The notes: generated by a model from the letters alone, not told the origin. Positions 26,801 through 41,800 are shown, counted from the stretch's first letter. The stretch: DNA of 64,000 bases from Eutreptiella sp. 'Long Island Sound 2002' (GCA_964036045.1 OZ038382.1:152904961-152968960), one strand, 5' to 3'. Program-made: numbers and translations.

Positions 26801-29800
26801 AAGCCAACAAAGCAGGTCGAGAAACAGGTATCTTGCCCCTGCGTGGGATTGAGCTGGTTGCATGGAACAGGAAAGGCAAAGAGGAGCAGGAAAAACGAGA
26901 CGGAAGAGATTTCAAGACCCGTGTCTCTCTAACATATCTTTTTTCAATTGCCCTGCATGCGCAAAAATTCCCAGCGGATGCTGTTCACTGTTGCTCTTCC
27001 GCTGCTTTGCACACCTGTCGGTTCTTCTTTCCATGGATTTCACGTTTGCATAGCCACCTGTGTGTGTATGATGTATGAGGCAGACAGATTACCCTGCTGT
27101 AGTGTCTCTCCTGGTGCAACAACCAAATGAGGGATGTACTCTTAGTATTTCCTTGCATTTTAAGGATTGGTGCGGAAAATTCCCAGGCCCATTTTGTCAT
27201 CAGAAAAAAGGGCATTTATTTCTTACTTCTCGCTGCAAACCAGTGTCGTATCAATATTCCAGTGATCAGGGGATTGCTGGTAACCATGCTGAGCTAGTCC
27301 ATTGGCAAGCCTGGCTTTGTGCAACAAGCCACGAAGCAGTACAATTTGCTGTGTTTGTATCAAGCATATCTGACTGAAACAGTATTAATCTGCTTTCATT
27401 CGGAGGCAGACCAGATGCGGTGTTATGTTCTGGGTGAAACAGTGCTTGGTTTTGAGGCCTCTTGGGGGCCTGGGACCCGGGAAGGCAGATCAAACGCCTT
27501 TTTGCTCACACCAGGGACCATCAATACCAGGCATGGAGGTTTCAAGATGTTAGCTGAGCTCAAGAGGGATCATAGCAGGGGGCCATTGGTATCAGGCGTG
27601 CAAGTTTCGCTGTTCTGGGGTCGGTATGCGTTGCAGGGAGGATACCTGGAACCTGCTGCCTGGGCACTCAGTTGGGCAACAAAGGCCCTGGTCAGGCCTC
27701 CTTCCTGCACCATCCCAAGCGTGCAAAGTGGGTGCAAAAGCTTATCACTAAATATCACTAATGCAGGCTGGGGCATCGCCTAGGTCCAGTGATTATTGAC
27801 CAAGTGGTGCTCATAGAGTACAAACAAGCGAGGTCTCTTTTGGGTGCAAAACCCATGAAGGTGATTCCCCAGTGTCCAGCATATCCCCTGCCCTGCACGC
27901 CTTCACGCGTTCAAATCCCTATCCAAAATAGAACGAAGCATTGGACAAGAAATCCTACAGGAAGGCAAAGTACAATGTCTTGTATCCCTGGCAGTCGCAT
28001 ATTCCCATGCAGCAATGGTCCATCCATGTGAATACTACACTGTAAAGGCTGTTCTTAATTTGTTCTTTTACTGATGATGTTGCTGCTACCCTGATTCCTG
28101 CCGCCTTGTTTGGTGTAGTTTGTGCCAATCCTGTTGATTACAGTGCTAGTGCTGTTACCTCTCTGTTACCTCTTCTGTTACACACATTGTCGTAATGGGC
28201 TATCAGCAATGTCATCGTAATGGTTGTGGCATTGCTTGATGGATAGTAGTGCCATCAGCATCTGTGTTAGCCTACTTCTCCATGAGTGTTGAAGATGCCT
28301 GCTTCTCTGAACTACTGAACTGAAATACCATCATGCCAGACACGCATCAACAACACAAACACTCATGGGATCCCTGGCTCAGTAGGTCTCTACCCAGCTG
28401 GTCTGCACTACGCCCCCCCCCCCAAAAAAAAGAGTGTCACCATTCATTTGCACTCCCCTTTTCGAGTCTTTTGAGTGGTTGCAATGCAGTAGCTCTTGGT
28501 AGGTGGCTGTGTTAAACAATGTTCGCAGTCTACCAAGGGCTTACCTCCGCTTAGCTCACCGTAATTTGGTACCCCATCCCACCACCGAAAGGCCCTCACT
28601 AGGGCTGGGGGGGGGAAGGGGGGGATGGGTGAGAGCCACCAAACTGTTTATGTGATCCACATTACAACACCCATCAACACTCATTATGACAAGAAGAACA
28701 CCAGCTGTTGTAGTCACATGATTTTAGCCATTGGAGAGGGGAGTGCGGTGCAGTGACGTTGGTGTAGCGGTTTGCCCCTAACCTATATCAGCATGACGAA
28801 ACGCAATTTGTGTTTGCCTATTTGGCATGTCTTGCCCTTTTGTTCCGCGTTTCTGCATTCCTTCTTGTCTTCTGCCATGGTGATAGTTTGTTTTCTCGTT
28901 CAGCTCTGGATTTTTTGTGCAGCTTTGTTAAGCCTGGTTTTCTTTGATTTCGCCATTGGTTTTCCAAAAATTCCAATTGCCACTTTCCAAGTTCCACCAA
29001 GTTCCACTTGCCTTGGGCTCTCGTTTTTTGCTGCACTATAAACTGATGTGAGGAGCAAATTTTAATTGTGTGGCAATTTGCTACCTTTTTTCTCTCTTCT
29101 TCTTTCTGCTTGTTTCTTGCCTTGTGTTTGGCAGCAGGCTCCAATTTCCGAATTTCAAAGTTTTTGGCACCGGTTCCACATTCTATTGGTTGTAAGATTC
29201 GCTGATGCTCTGTTTTTCACTCCTCCAGGCCTTCTGCTTTGCTTATTCATGCACGATGGGTCGGTTGTCTTTTTGTCCCACTCCTTCCATACCCCACAAA
29301 CCCCGGCCCCAGAAACAAACAGGATTGATCCAGCAGATTTTCAAGGCACACGGACAAAGCTGCATCACAGGTGTGTACCAGATCCCACAAACTGAGAGCG
29401 CTGTGCGGATAATGCCGGGATTCGTGGGTTCTGCTGCAAACTCGTCCCTGTTGGATTGGCAGAGTTGTTCTGTTTTGTGGCCTGACAAATTGTTTTGGAG
29501 CAGCCACCTTTTGGGGTCTCTGTTCAGGCTGTCGGCCATTTGGGCCAGTGTTTAAATTGGGAAGTGGGGCCATGATTCACAAGGTCAAGTCCTTTTTCCA
29601 GGCTGGTAGAGGTGATATTTGAAAGGCAGAGATTGGTGGCCCACATTTTTTTGGGTATCATGAGGACTGAATAGTCATCAACCTGGCCAAAAAAAGAAAG
29701 ATTGTTGGTCCCCTTTATGTGGTCAGAGAAAAAGTTAGGAACAAGCAAGCTCCAAACGTGGGCCGTATGAAGGGTTCCGCCAAGTAAAACCAGCTCTGCT

Positions 29801-32800
29801 TGCTCCTGTTGCTTCTCATCGTCGTTGTTATATGGCAGCTGTTGTGGCTGTAGCCACCTGTCAGAAACCTTGGTTTCTGGGGATGCGCAGTGGAGACGTC
29901 AGAGAGGGCCCTGGCCAGGTGATTTTCTTCATGCTGCAAACTGTGTTTGTTGCACAGAAATTTCTCAAAAACGGATCGCAGATGGCTTTTCCTGTCTGTG
30001 CCAGTAAAACGGGCATAACGTTAAGAAAATGTGCAAGTTCTGCTGTGTTGTGGCACCTGTAAATTTGCCAGAACATGTCTACAAACCTTTCAAGTGGGGG
30101 TTATGGGCTTGTGATACCTATTAGGATATCTAGTGGGCAATCTGCTGGCGCGCTGGTGCTGTGTCGGGAATTCTGAAGCTCAAAGTGTGGTGCAAGCATG
30201 TGGTGAGAGCAGTTGCAGTTGTTGCACCTTCGCCGTGGTCTTTACTGGGGATAGCAAAGCCAGGTGCTTCCATGTTGTTCAGAAGGATAGTCAGACAATG
30301 TGAGAGGTGCCAGGCTTGGTGGTGCTCCACTGGTAGGGACTTGGTGAACATGCTTGCACCCGCTCCCCTCCATTCATTTTCCACCCAGTAAGGCACTGCT
30401 AGCTCCTCTGTGTTTTCCAGCCTGCCCTGCTGTGTCATTGGAGTCCGCATCGCAAAGCGAGGCTTTTGTAACCCACAAGTTGCACCACTCACCTCTTCCT
30501 GGTGCATGGGACAGGATTCAAACAGCTCTTGCCTTTGCAATGGGGGTTGGAACTACGTGTCGCGTGTAGCGTGTTAGGGTGCTGGCAACCCGGTTGGCAT
30601 CCTGAGTGCTTGGGGTAGTGCTTGGAGCTTTGTAAGGGCCTGAAGCCAAGTCATCATTCTGACACTGAATCTTCATTCCAACCATCAGTATCAGTGTCTG
30701 TTGCCCTTAGCGTTCGCCTCAGCCCCTTCTGCCCTTAGTCAACCATCATTCCTCATAATTGCCCCCTCCTCATGATCTTGATTCAGAATTGCCCCCTCCT
30801 CAGTCTCCACATTTTTTAACTGTTCAACATAGTTCCTGTTGCTGGCAAACCATCCCTGCATCCCTGTAGGAATACACACCATGCAGGCACTGTGCTTTGT
30901 GTTGCCGGCTCACTTGTCCAGCCCGGTTGTTTCTTCTTTGATGCAGACTGGACATATTCTTTCGCCTCATTGTTCCCCCCCACCCCTCACCCCTCTTTCT
31001 TTGAAACCCACTCCGCCTGTGTGGTACGCCTCCCCCCCCCTTTGCAGTCCAGGACAGATTCAAAGACTGAAGCCTGTCAGCGCTGGCAGGGGAGTGGACG
31101 CCACGAAAAGGCTGCGATTGTGAACATTGGGCCAATCCCTACAATCCCCCCCCCCCCCCTCCGTTCCCCTGAACTGACCTCGGCAAACAAGCAGGTCATG
31201 CAAAAGGCATGGCACTGGACACGGGACACTGGTTGGACTACTCAATGGAGCCCCCCCCCCCCCCCATGCCAAAAACAGACACCTCAATGAGGGCCTCCTT
31301 GATCATGCCCTCTATCTACACCCCCCCCAAGCCTTTCTCACAACCTGTACCCCCCTATTCCAAGTCTTGTCAAAGCTCATATGTGACCTCTCCTCGCATC
31401 TGATCGTACCTCAGCACCCCGCCCCGGTGAACTCCATGCAACCAGAGATCGCACAAACAGGGGCCAAGGGTTGTCAGGCTGTCACTCATTCCCTCCTATC
31501 AGAGCATCAAGGCGTAGCACATGGTGCACAGATAGTGGAACTGAGTGTGAAGCACCTCCTGCAGCGTCACCAGTGTCCAGCAGGAGACAAGTTTTTTTTG
31601 TCCTATAACTCGCATCATTTCCCTGTTCAGGACGTTGGAAAAGGGGCAGGATTTCCAACAGCTCTTGTCTTAGCAAAAGGTTTTGTTTGCCCTGTCCGTA
31701 ATGCAGAGTACAATACTCGCATCTCTGGAAAGAGTGGGAATGATTGCGTCCCGTTTTGCCCTTCCTTCTGGAACCAAAGCGTGAAACAATTTTTGGGGGC
31801 TGGTTACTATCTGGGATGAGGGATGTTGCATTCAGAGGCCCTTTTCTTACCATTTGGCTACTTGGACCCACCGTCCCCATATTTGATCATTCTACAGATC
31901 GCGTGCAATGCCCTTTAGCCAGTGGGCGTCGCTTGCACTGGCATCCCATGTGCCCACCATCACTCGGTTTTGCTCACGCCTGTCCTTTTCCAATGCCTGC
32001 ACACTCAGTGGAGGTGGGCCTGTATGTGGTATATCAGTCAAGTGGCCAGCCCGCATACCTCGGAGGCTGGCAGGTTTGGGAGGCTGAGAGGTTCTCCAGC
32101 TCTGCGCGCTGTATGTGTGAACTACACTCCAAAGGGGGAAGGGGTGGGGGGAAGGCTTTACCCCCTTACATGCCAGCCTCCTGCACAAGCCCACACCCCA
32201 AATGAGGGCCCCGGATATCCTGATTTGTTGGGTTTCGGAGCCCTGCCAGCAAAGCAGTGCAAAATAGTGCCTGCCATTCTGCCCTTTGCAGATTGGCTGG
32301 GCAGTGTGCTCCATGGAAGCCTATACTACTGATGGTTGCCGTGGTCCCTGCACGCAGTCACAGACCTTGTGCTTTTTAATTAGGCCATTGTTCCCATTGT
32401 GCTGTACAGAAGCATGTGCCTGGGCCTCGCCCTTTTCTTTGGGGATGGGATGGGTGGCCACCACCCTTCCTGTGTCTCCCCTCCCAGTGCCCCCATACCT
32501 GTACCCCAACCACATCCCCAGGAGAAGGGGGGCTTGAGTATCAGACACCATGGGGAGGTTTGAGACCATTCCTGGTGGAGGTCTAAGGGGCTTGCATTCC
32601 CTGTCGTACTGCAGTGTCTTGGTTGCTTGGCCAAGGAAGACCCCTTTGTGCAGCCTCAGCCCCTTATCCACCCCAGCCCCGCATTTTTCTAATGCAGGAG
32701 GGGGGGGGTTTCATGTTGTCTGATTTCCTCAGAAATCTGCCCCGCCAAACATGGTGTAACCCCCCCTGCCACTCTTGCTCATGGTTCACTCACCGCAGGG

Positions 32801-35800
32801 CACCGGCACTTGGAATGGACAAAAAAAAAGGCCAGGCGCAAAAGTAGAGGACAGGGAAAATGAATCGAGACATTGAAGCAAAAAGCGAGGAGCATAGGTC
32901 AATAAGACAGCGCAAATCAGTGGAGAACCAAATAAGACAACCCAAATCACCACCACACCCTTATCAATGAATGAGGAGACCCAAATTGATACCAAGATGC
33001 AAATCAGCAAGAAAATCCAAACGAATTACGGTAGGAGACCCAAGTCAATAAGAGAAACCTGCTCAACCAGAACACCCAACTGTAGGAGACACCCCAAATT
33101 AATAAAGGGGACACAAATCAATGGCTGGGGGTTATAACTCGGAGGGTGGGCACAGAAAGGGCAGATCTGTGGTTGTCTCACCTGTGCCTCTGGCGAAGGC
33201 CAGGGAAAGTGACATGCAGACGTTTGGTGGCTGGGCCTCCTTGTGCTACCCCAACAGCGGTAAATGCAATTTGCCATGCCATCTGGCAGGCACCTGATGC
33301 TGCTCGTACCTCAAATCTTTTGGTTATGGAAGCGAGGTGCTGTCAGATGGCCAGGGCGTAGCAGCCATTTAGCTGGGGTGGTTTGTTTGGTGCCTTTCAG
33401 TGATGGTGGTTCCTTTTGACCACTGCCAGGCTTGCCCAGGTTGTTACGTTGAGGACGACCCTAGAATATCCCTCACCAACAAGATGGGACGCCTGCTCGA
33501 GGATGCAGAAACCTGCAACTTCTGGAGCAAAGGGGGTGGAGTTCGTGCCGCCCCTTTCTCAGATTCTGCCTGTTTTCCCATTTAGCTCTACTGTTTCACC
33601 ACATCCCTTGTTGCCCCCACCTTTCCCCCAAGGGTGAACGTCCATGGGTTAGTGGTTGTGAGCTTCCAGAAATCTGCCCATGTGTAGTGTGTTTGCGCAT
33701 TCTTGCGGCAGACGTTGCTCATATGCAACTTCATTGTTCATGCCTGCGCACGTGCAACATCAATTTTAAGCCCCCCCTCCCCTCTCAGCTGCGAATGCTG
33801 CTGAGAATGCAATGTTGTTGCCCAGCTGCGCTCCTACTCGATGCACTGAATGTTGTCCCCATTAGCTTGCGTACGCACCTATCCAACCCAGGATGGGTGT
33901 GGGAGGTAGGATAGATTTAACCGATTTTAATACGGTACACAGTGGTATGGTACAATGCGACAAAATCTTGGGTGTTCAGATTGCAGAGTTGGTGGGCATA
34001 TTGCTGAGATTAGGATACGCCACGAGCAGTCGCGTGCCACATTCAAATTGTGATAAAGGGGCGCAGTACACTTTCACTGAACGCCTATACAGAGGCCCTA
34101 GGGCTTGGCTTTGGGATGCATGTGATGACGCCAATGGGCCACGATGCTGTGGTCGCCCCTCAGCTGGCCTGCTGTTGTGTGCGCGCATTGTGCAAATGTG
34201 GACCTGAGTCTGAACGCTTGCTGAGTGTTCGATTCAGCCTGGCGCCGCCAATGGAGAGGCTCCGCATTTTGCAGGTGCTGATCTGCAGCAGTGCGGGCCC
34301 ATGCATGATGTTGGGGCCTGGGTCTTTTACCAGGCTAAACAAAAACATTCAATGTTTTTCGCCAGTTTTGGGAATGCCCGTGCAGTCCATGAGTTCTTGG
34401 TGCTAGTTCAGGGACATTCATTTGTCTGCTGCTTGCTGCACACCAGCTCCACGCCTCTGTCGCTGACCCGGTGCTCTGCATTCCTGCAGACTGCATCCCT
34501 CCCACAACCCAAGAGAGCTCCAGTGCTCATGCCTTTGCATTATCTGCACAGGAAAAGGACAAGAGGACTGTGGTGAAGGACATCAGCCGACCTGTATTTG
34601 TGTCACTTCTCAACCTCATTGGCCTGAGGTATTGATTCCCCCATGCAGGCTTGGGCGTTGATTGTTTGAGCGTGACCTGTCTTCCCTTCAAGAATATGAG
34701 GTACTGCCGGTCCAAGATACATAGAGGCGGCACTTAGAGGCAATCCCTGCAAATGCACCCTGCCTGGTGAATGAAGGAAGCAGGAAGATGCCACTGACAT
34801 TCGGCCTGAGGCTCTAGCAGGGTGTGTTCTCATGAACTGTCCTAAAGGTACTGGAAATTCGGTCTTAGTCAAGCCTATTGCCTAAACCTCCCCTCCCCCT
34901 ACCTGCTGGACTCTTCGATCCCAAAATAGTGTGACTGAATCAAGGCCCTGAGCGTGCGTTGGATGTTGGTGCCGAAGGAACCGGAAAGCCTTCGTTTTTT
35001 GAGTCTGCCCCCGCAAATCTGCCATCTTGCTTGGTTCCTTCACCAGCAAGGTGCTTTGCCCTGGATTCTCCCAGGCTGTCAGCCACCGTTCAATTTGTTT
35101 GAATGTGTTGCCAGCTCTCAAACGGACAGCTCTACAATGCATGTGGACCCTTCCCCAACACCAACATTTATTGTGACTCATCAGACCAAGTGTTGCCCTC
35201 ACTTGAATTTTACTGTGAACCTTTTCGTGAATGCCACGTCACCGATGATGCCTGTTTTAAGACCCGTGTTTGGTGCCAGCAATGCAATGTCCGCGTCTGT
35301 TGTCTGGGGTTGATGGGCACTGCCAATCGCTAAGCCCTCCACATTTTCACATCCCAATTCTTTCCTGTGTTGCATCCACAGGCAAGGCGATTTCTCTCAC
35401 CCCAGTTTCACTGGCGTTTTTGAGGTATTGCCATCCTCCACACATGGAACGAGTTTGGTGTCTTAGCATCTGAAGGTTGACGAATAGTTTGAATACAATC
35501 CGCCTTGTCTGCATGCCTGAACTCCTGTCCACGTTCAGCACCTATTGTTCCTGTCACAGACCAAATTGTTTGCACTTTGCTTCGACGAGATGATCAAAGT
35601 GGAGGTATTGCTGGCTCCCCTGTCCAATCCCATCTCATCCTGACCCCGGATCGGCAGGGAGGTCCCCCTCACCCACAAACCCTTGCCATGCAGCTCTTGG
35701 TCTGGCTGATGCAGTGGGCCATGGCGCTGCTTTGCCCCTCCCCCTTCCCCTTCCTTCAGATTGCCACTTTTTCTAGATCTTTCTGCACGGGGGGGGGGTG

Positions 35801-38800
35801 GAAAAAATTTGTGCGGTTTTTTTTTTGGTGCCCCCCCCCCCCCCCCCCCCCTCCGGGGGTACCCCCCGAAAAAAAAGCTGGCACCCCATGTAGGAAAATT
35901 TTTTCGCCAAGAGGAATTTTTTTACTGTGTGCTACTTGGACTTGCATATTCACCTTCACTTTGGCACATTGTATGACATTGGCACATGAACTACTACTAA
36001 GATAAAAGTAATTGGTTGTTTTTCTTGGGCCAATGGCAACCCCCTTTTTTTTGTTAATTTTTCTTCATCAAGCCGTCAGTGCCTTTGAGCGCCACATATC
36101 GCAAGACGAGGCGCTATACAAATGTCGTTTGTTGCGAGGTGCTTTCCAGCGGAGATGAGCAAGACGGGCCGCTATATACAAATGTCGTTTGTTGCAAAGT
36201 GAAGATCCTGCATTCGGAGCAAAACCCCGGCCCAAATGCAGCGCCAAATTCTTTCAGGGGCGAACGCGGTCCTGCGTTCTTTCTTTGTTTCTTCCTTGTT
36301 TCTCTTTTCCACGCTTTGTTGCGTGGCCTCTTGAGTTGGGGTTAGGGACTCGCAACCCACGGATTGGTTGCAAAGAAGAAGGAGCGCAAGAAGGGGAACG
36401 ACTCGAAACGGCCTTACGAGAGTGGGCACCCCGTTTGGCGGGCGAAATGTTGGCAAGCCTATGAAGGTTGGTAGGGCTACGGTTGGGGGGGTCAGGACGA
36501 ACGATGTGCGTGCGGTGCAGCGATAAACACGCGTTTAACTATGCATTTTTTTGTAGTCAGATAAAACCACGGGAGAAAAAAATTTTGGCGATGTGTGCGC
36601 CAGAACGGCGTAGTGCAACAATGTGCACCATTCACACACATACACAGACATCCTAACACACCGACAGTGAGAACCAATCTTTGTTGGCAAGCCATTGTGG
36701 CGTAGCGGTTATCAACCAGCATGAGAGAAGGCAATGGGGACATGACATTGTGGGGTCCACTGTAGGCTTGGGCAACCTGCAGATCGGCTCAAATGGACAT
36801 CAATCACCCTTGTCCTTCAATGCTGCTGGTTCGGTCTTCAACCCCAGATAGGGTGTATTGCCTGATTTGGGGACTCTTTCCTGCCGATAAGAGGCCAGGT
36901 GGGGCGCTGCAATGCAGCCGGAATAGACCGGGGGTCTTTGTGCCCTTAAACACAAATACCACCCGTATCAGCTGAAGCATCCATGGTTACCTTGAAAAAT
37001 ACCCTCCTTGCACCTTCCAAACCCAAACGCGTGGGGTAGAGTTAAGGAAATTTCTGGTTTTGGGGTCCGGAAAAAATTTTCGCGCGAAAATTCTTTTTCG
37101 TAACCCCCCCCCCCCCCCCCCCCCCGCCCCTCCGGGGGTACCCCCCGAAAAAAAAAAGCTGTACGCCGGTACCAGGAATTTTTTTTCTACCCCCCCCCCA
37201 TCTTTCTGTCCATGGGCCAGATATCACAATCTCCTCTGGGCCTTTGCCAACCCACTCCTTCATTCACCGTCGAATTGGCGGAACGATTGGGCATGTGCTT
37301 CTAGGTGGCCCCTTCCAGGGCATCATGCATACATCCATCCCCTTTGATTGGTTTTGCTTTCACGAGGAGCTCTGAAAAGGAGACAGAAATGGGTGTAACA
37401 CTTGGTGATTTGGACCATCTGGCTCTGTGTTCCTATTTCTCACATCATCTGTGCTGGAGAGCACCCACCGAGCTTACAGTTTGGGAGTGACTGAATGTGG
37501 AACCTGTCTGCCCTGGAAAGGGAGTGGCAGATTACAGAAGGCTGCAATTGTGAGCAGTGGGACTCACCCCCTGAAACACCATTCTGGTTAAACCCACGGG
37601 CCCCTCAGGCCACAGTCTGTAGGCATGGCCCCACATAGAACAACAAAGTGCGTTAAACTGGAAGTACCACTCCACTTTGTGATCCCTCCCCCCTCTCTCC
37701 GCCTCTCACAACTTTTGAACCCACCCTTCACCTTTAACCTAATGGGTGGACAGCCCAACCCACCTATCCACGCATGGAGGATTCCCTCCTCAGAGGCGAA
37801 CACGTGCACTCGGAAGGACCAACAGCCTGCATGACCCCCAGCCCCTCAAGCAGCCCGCAATTCGGGGGGGGCATAACAGCGACTCACTGTGTGCACAGCT
37901 GCACTGGAACGACCAACAACAAGTGTTGTATGTGTTTCTGTGTGTGTTTCATGTATTTTTGTGATTCCGTGTGTCACCCCCATTTGACCCATGTGCATGG
38001 TGTATTGCGCTTGTGCCATTGTCTTTCAACAGTGCAGCACACATATTGTAAGTTGGCTGAAGGATTATGCCGTCCGTTGGGAATCGGAAGAAGAAGTACG
38101 GGTCGCAAAGAAGTATGTCTGGAGAGCATGAGTTTGAGGGTAGTGAGTGGGCATTAATATGTACCCACCCACAAACCTACTCCATCTTCAGCCCCGGCAT
38201 CTGCACACCTGCAATTGATAGGAAGCGTGTCCGAGAGGAGGCTGAAGTGCGCACCAAGGTCCTTCAAGAGCGGGCAGCCAAGCGACAAAAGCGAGAGCAG
38301 GCACAGAAGGAGGCAGCAGACGCAAAGAAGAAGGAGGAGGAAGAGGTTTGTGATTTGACCGGATGGGGTCATGAAATGTCGAGGTCACGAGGGGTCAGCA
38401 CAGGTTTGGTGGTGCAAGGGACGTGACCATGTCCTGCACAGAGGGTGGACAATTGTGATCAGTCCAACAGAATGAGGAGGCTCTATTCTGCAGAATGAAA
38501 CATGGGAGTTCTTTTTTTGCAGTGTGGCTCCCAGCTATCTGGGTGGGGCCTCCCGGGCATGGGAGTTCTGTGTAGCATATCTTGTATTTTTGTGGGTGCT
38601 GCATGGCTGTTTATTGTGGTGTCCTGTGGGTGGTGTTGCTGGTCATTTCCTCCTTGTGGTGCTGCTAGATGGCTGGCATTCAGGTGGTGCTTGTCAGCTT
38701 CACCTCAGGGTGATGCTGTATGGCTGGTGTGAGTTACAGTCATGTTGGTGGTGCAATGCAAAACCAAGAGTGGTGCTGTATTGGTTCGTATGTTGCACGA

Positions 38801-41800
38801 CGCTGTACGGCTTGTATTTACGTTCTTTGTTCGACCAACCGAAATTCAAGCCCCTTTTTTGCATGCTTTTGTTCTGGTCAGTTTGATGCTTTGATTATGT
38901 TGACGTACAATTGCAATTTTCTTTGCTCCTGCTGTTCTTTTCTTTCTTTGTTTGGCCATTTCAGCCACCATTGTGTGTGTGCTGTGTAATGGGGTTTTGT
39001 ACCTTTTGTCGTACCCAAGCTGTTGTGTCTTGCAGGCAACAGCGCTTGTCTGAGTGTTGGGATGGGTGGTTTTACCCGAGGCATGCATTTGTAGTACATC
39101 AGACATTCCTTTGAATTGGTCTCTACCGCAGAAGAAGGCCAAGGAAGAGGAGGAAAAGAACGAGGAGAAGGAAGCCAATGAGACAGAAAAGACTGAGGAG
39201 GCCAAGGAGGAGACGAAGGAAGAGGGCAAGGAGGAGACGAAGGAAGAGGGCAAGGAGGAGACGAAGGAAGAGACCAAGGAGGAGGAGAAGAAGGAAGAGG
39301 TTAAGGAGGAGAAGAAGGAAGAGGTCAAGGAGGAGAAGAAGGATGAAGATGAGGCTATGAAGGTTCTTCCGCTTTTGTCCATTCAGAATGACATTTGGAG
39401 CTCTCAGTCATTGCTGGCAGCTATCACTTGCCCCCACGAAAGTGCCAGCTCCTTGTCGAGTGGCAGGTGGTCCCCCATGGCAGGCCCGCCTGAAGGTGGA
39501 TATCGACAACCCCTTTGCCAGGCCGCGCCGCATATGTGTAGGAAGCCGGGAACCATGGCGGAGGTGATGCGCAATGATATGAGGCGGGTGAGTGTGCCAC
39601 AGGCTGCCATCGAGACGTAAATGCCATTGAGACGTAAATGAGGCAGTAGTTTTGGGGGTTCAAAGGGTCTTTCGTTTTTGTAAATCACTACCACCCTGGA
39701 TGGCAACCATGCTGTTGCCCCGCCACATGTTGAGAAGGGCCTCACAGAGCTGCCTCTTTAGGTGCTTTTGGAGATGGCGCAGCAAGTGAGATGGAAGCCC
39801 GTTTGGACCGGCGGACTTTTTGCCTATTTGTCTATGGACGGGGCACACCTAGGCTTTGCCTACGGCCGTCATGGGTTCCTCTGGTGTCTTGGTGTCAGAC
39901 CAGGGTGTGGTTGCACCATTTTTGCCCCAGAGTGTCGTGGCACCCTGCAGTCTACATTTTGCCTCGCTACCCCAGTGTTCAGTGCTCTCCTTTTTTGTAA
40001 CCTGGATGCTCTTAATAGGAAGAGGAGCAGGAGGAGGAGATTCCAATGCCGGAATTCAAACTGACAAAGTTTAACTACACGCTCGATGAAGACATGGTCA
40101 AGCCTTTCCTCTATTTTGATACGTCTACGGTATGCTGATTCGGGTGTTCGTCCTGTCTTTGCCTTAACCCAATGTGTAAAGGTCACATGTGCATTTGTTC
40201 GTGACCTGATGTAAAGATGGAGCATCTGCAGCACAGGCCGAAAAGGTGCACAGGCACGTTGTGGAGGATGCATGGCAATTCAAGGGGTGTAGAGGGTTGT
40301 TACAGGTCGTGGATGGTGACATTCCCGTGGGATGCTAAGAGCTTGTGGAGGTTGAAGAGAAAGTGAGGGAGGGTCAGGGAATCATGCGGAGTAGGATGTT
40401 CAATATTCTAAAGCGTCGCAGCTAAAAGCAAGGCAGTGGGGACATAAATCAGCACAATCAAACAGTAATTCCTTGGAGACAACCTGACTGCCAAAGTCAC
40501 GCACAACGAAAACGTTCTAGATTCTGCCCGGCTAAAATGGCTCGAGTGTTCGACATCATGACTCACTGGAGCTTGAATTTGAAGCAGACTTAAACACTTT
40601 TTTCGAGACAGGCCGTATGTACCAACGAGCACTACATCATATCAAGAGGATGGCATGTAACCCCGTTCAATAGTAGGTGCATTGCGTGAGGGCACATATG
40701 GGTACATGCAGAAATCTGAGTCAGATATGGAGTAGGGATTTGAGCTGGATTCATGCGTCCGTTGACCTCTTCCTTCAGCAACCTGGAAGAATCCTCAATA
40801 ATTTCTTGTCCTAGACACCCGTTCGCTGACACCTATTTGCCCAGCCAGCCATGTCTCCATGGGCGCAGAGATAATTTCTTGCCCCATCCCCCAGTGCGCA
40901 CCAAGCCTACAATTTGACCATCCGCTTCAGACTGAGTTTGTTCGGCCACCCGAACATGCTCCAAAAACACTCGGCTGTCGCTGCTGTTGATTTGGTTAGC
41001 CTCTGGCCAATGGTTCGCCCTCTCACCATTGCGTGTTCACACTTCCACCCACGAACCCTCACATCCAAAACCACCAAAATCATCACCCCATCTGGCAACT
41101 GCCTTTCACCTGTTCAGAATAATCCTTCGGGCAGCATGAGCCGTGCTGATCTGATCCGTGCCCTGCATTGCACCGGATTGTATTGCCAGCGCGAAGCCCA
41201 GGAACTTCTGAAGATCACACAGCGTGACCCACTTGGAGGAGACAGGCAGCAGGTGCCCCCATTTCCCTGCAGAAACCTCAGCCTGTGTCTAATACGGGCC
41301 CTGCAAGCGGCACCCTATCTGAACAGGCTCTCTTGTTCTCAAGATCCAGACCTGTATAACCTGAAGCATTCAATACGGTTGCATGTGTGTGTCTGTTAAA
41401 GGGGGCAGAGCTACCCAATACCAGCCCACCCAGCCCGTCGAACCTACAAAGGTGACTGTTGAATCGAAGGTCAATTCTCGAATCACCTCGAAGAGGATTG
41501 TTAGATCAAGCGCAACCATGAGAGCAACCCCCCCCCCCCTTTTTGGGGGGTATTTCCGTAGATATCCCAGTGTATGAAATTGAATGTTTAGCCCCTTGTA
41601 AAATCATCATTTTGGGAGAAAATTATCTCCCAATGGATTTTTTCAATTTTGACCCTTTCACCACCTGTACCCAGGTGCCATCTTTTGAGGAGGGCTGGGT
41701 TGGGGGGGGGGGGATGTATTACAACAGCCGTACACCGAAGGAGGAGGGGTGGTACCCCTCCCCCCCCTTTGGACCCCCCCACTCCTACCCTTGTAATGTG

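Noticed and set aside
26243-26863. Minus-strand 206-codon frame with Leu-rich ends
   Set aside because: It is antisense to exons 14 and 15 plus the intron between them; the Leu runs mirror Glu/Lys-rich coding.
33441-33590. Possible exon reading [20 protein letters not shown] in the 7.7-kb intron
   Set aside because: Its phase would not fit exons 15 and 16, and no CCAR or SAP similarity was visible.
38038-38139. Alternative frames for exon 19 ([15 protein letters not shown] or [12 protein letters not shown])
   Set aside because: Neither gives the phase 2 end needed by exon 20; the [14 protein letters not shown] frame does, with a GTATGT donor.
41406-41449. Possible exon [14 protein letters not shown] after exon 23
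   Set aside because: It would end in phase 1, and exon 24 in that frame hits a stop; exon 24 requires phase 0.
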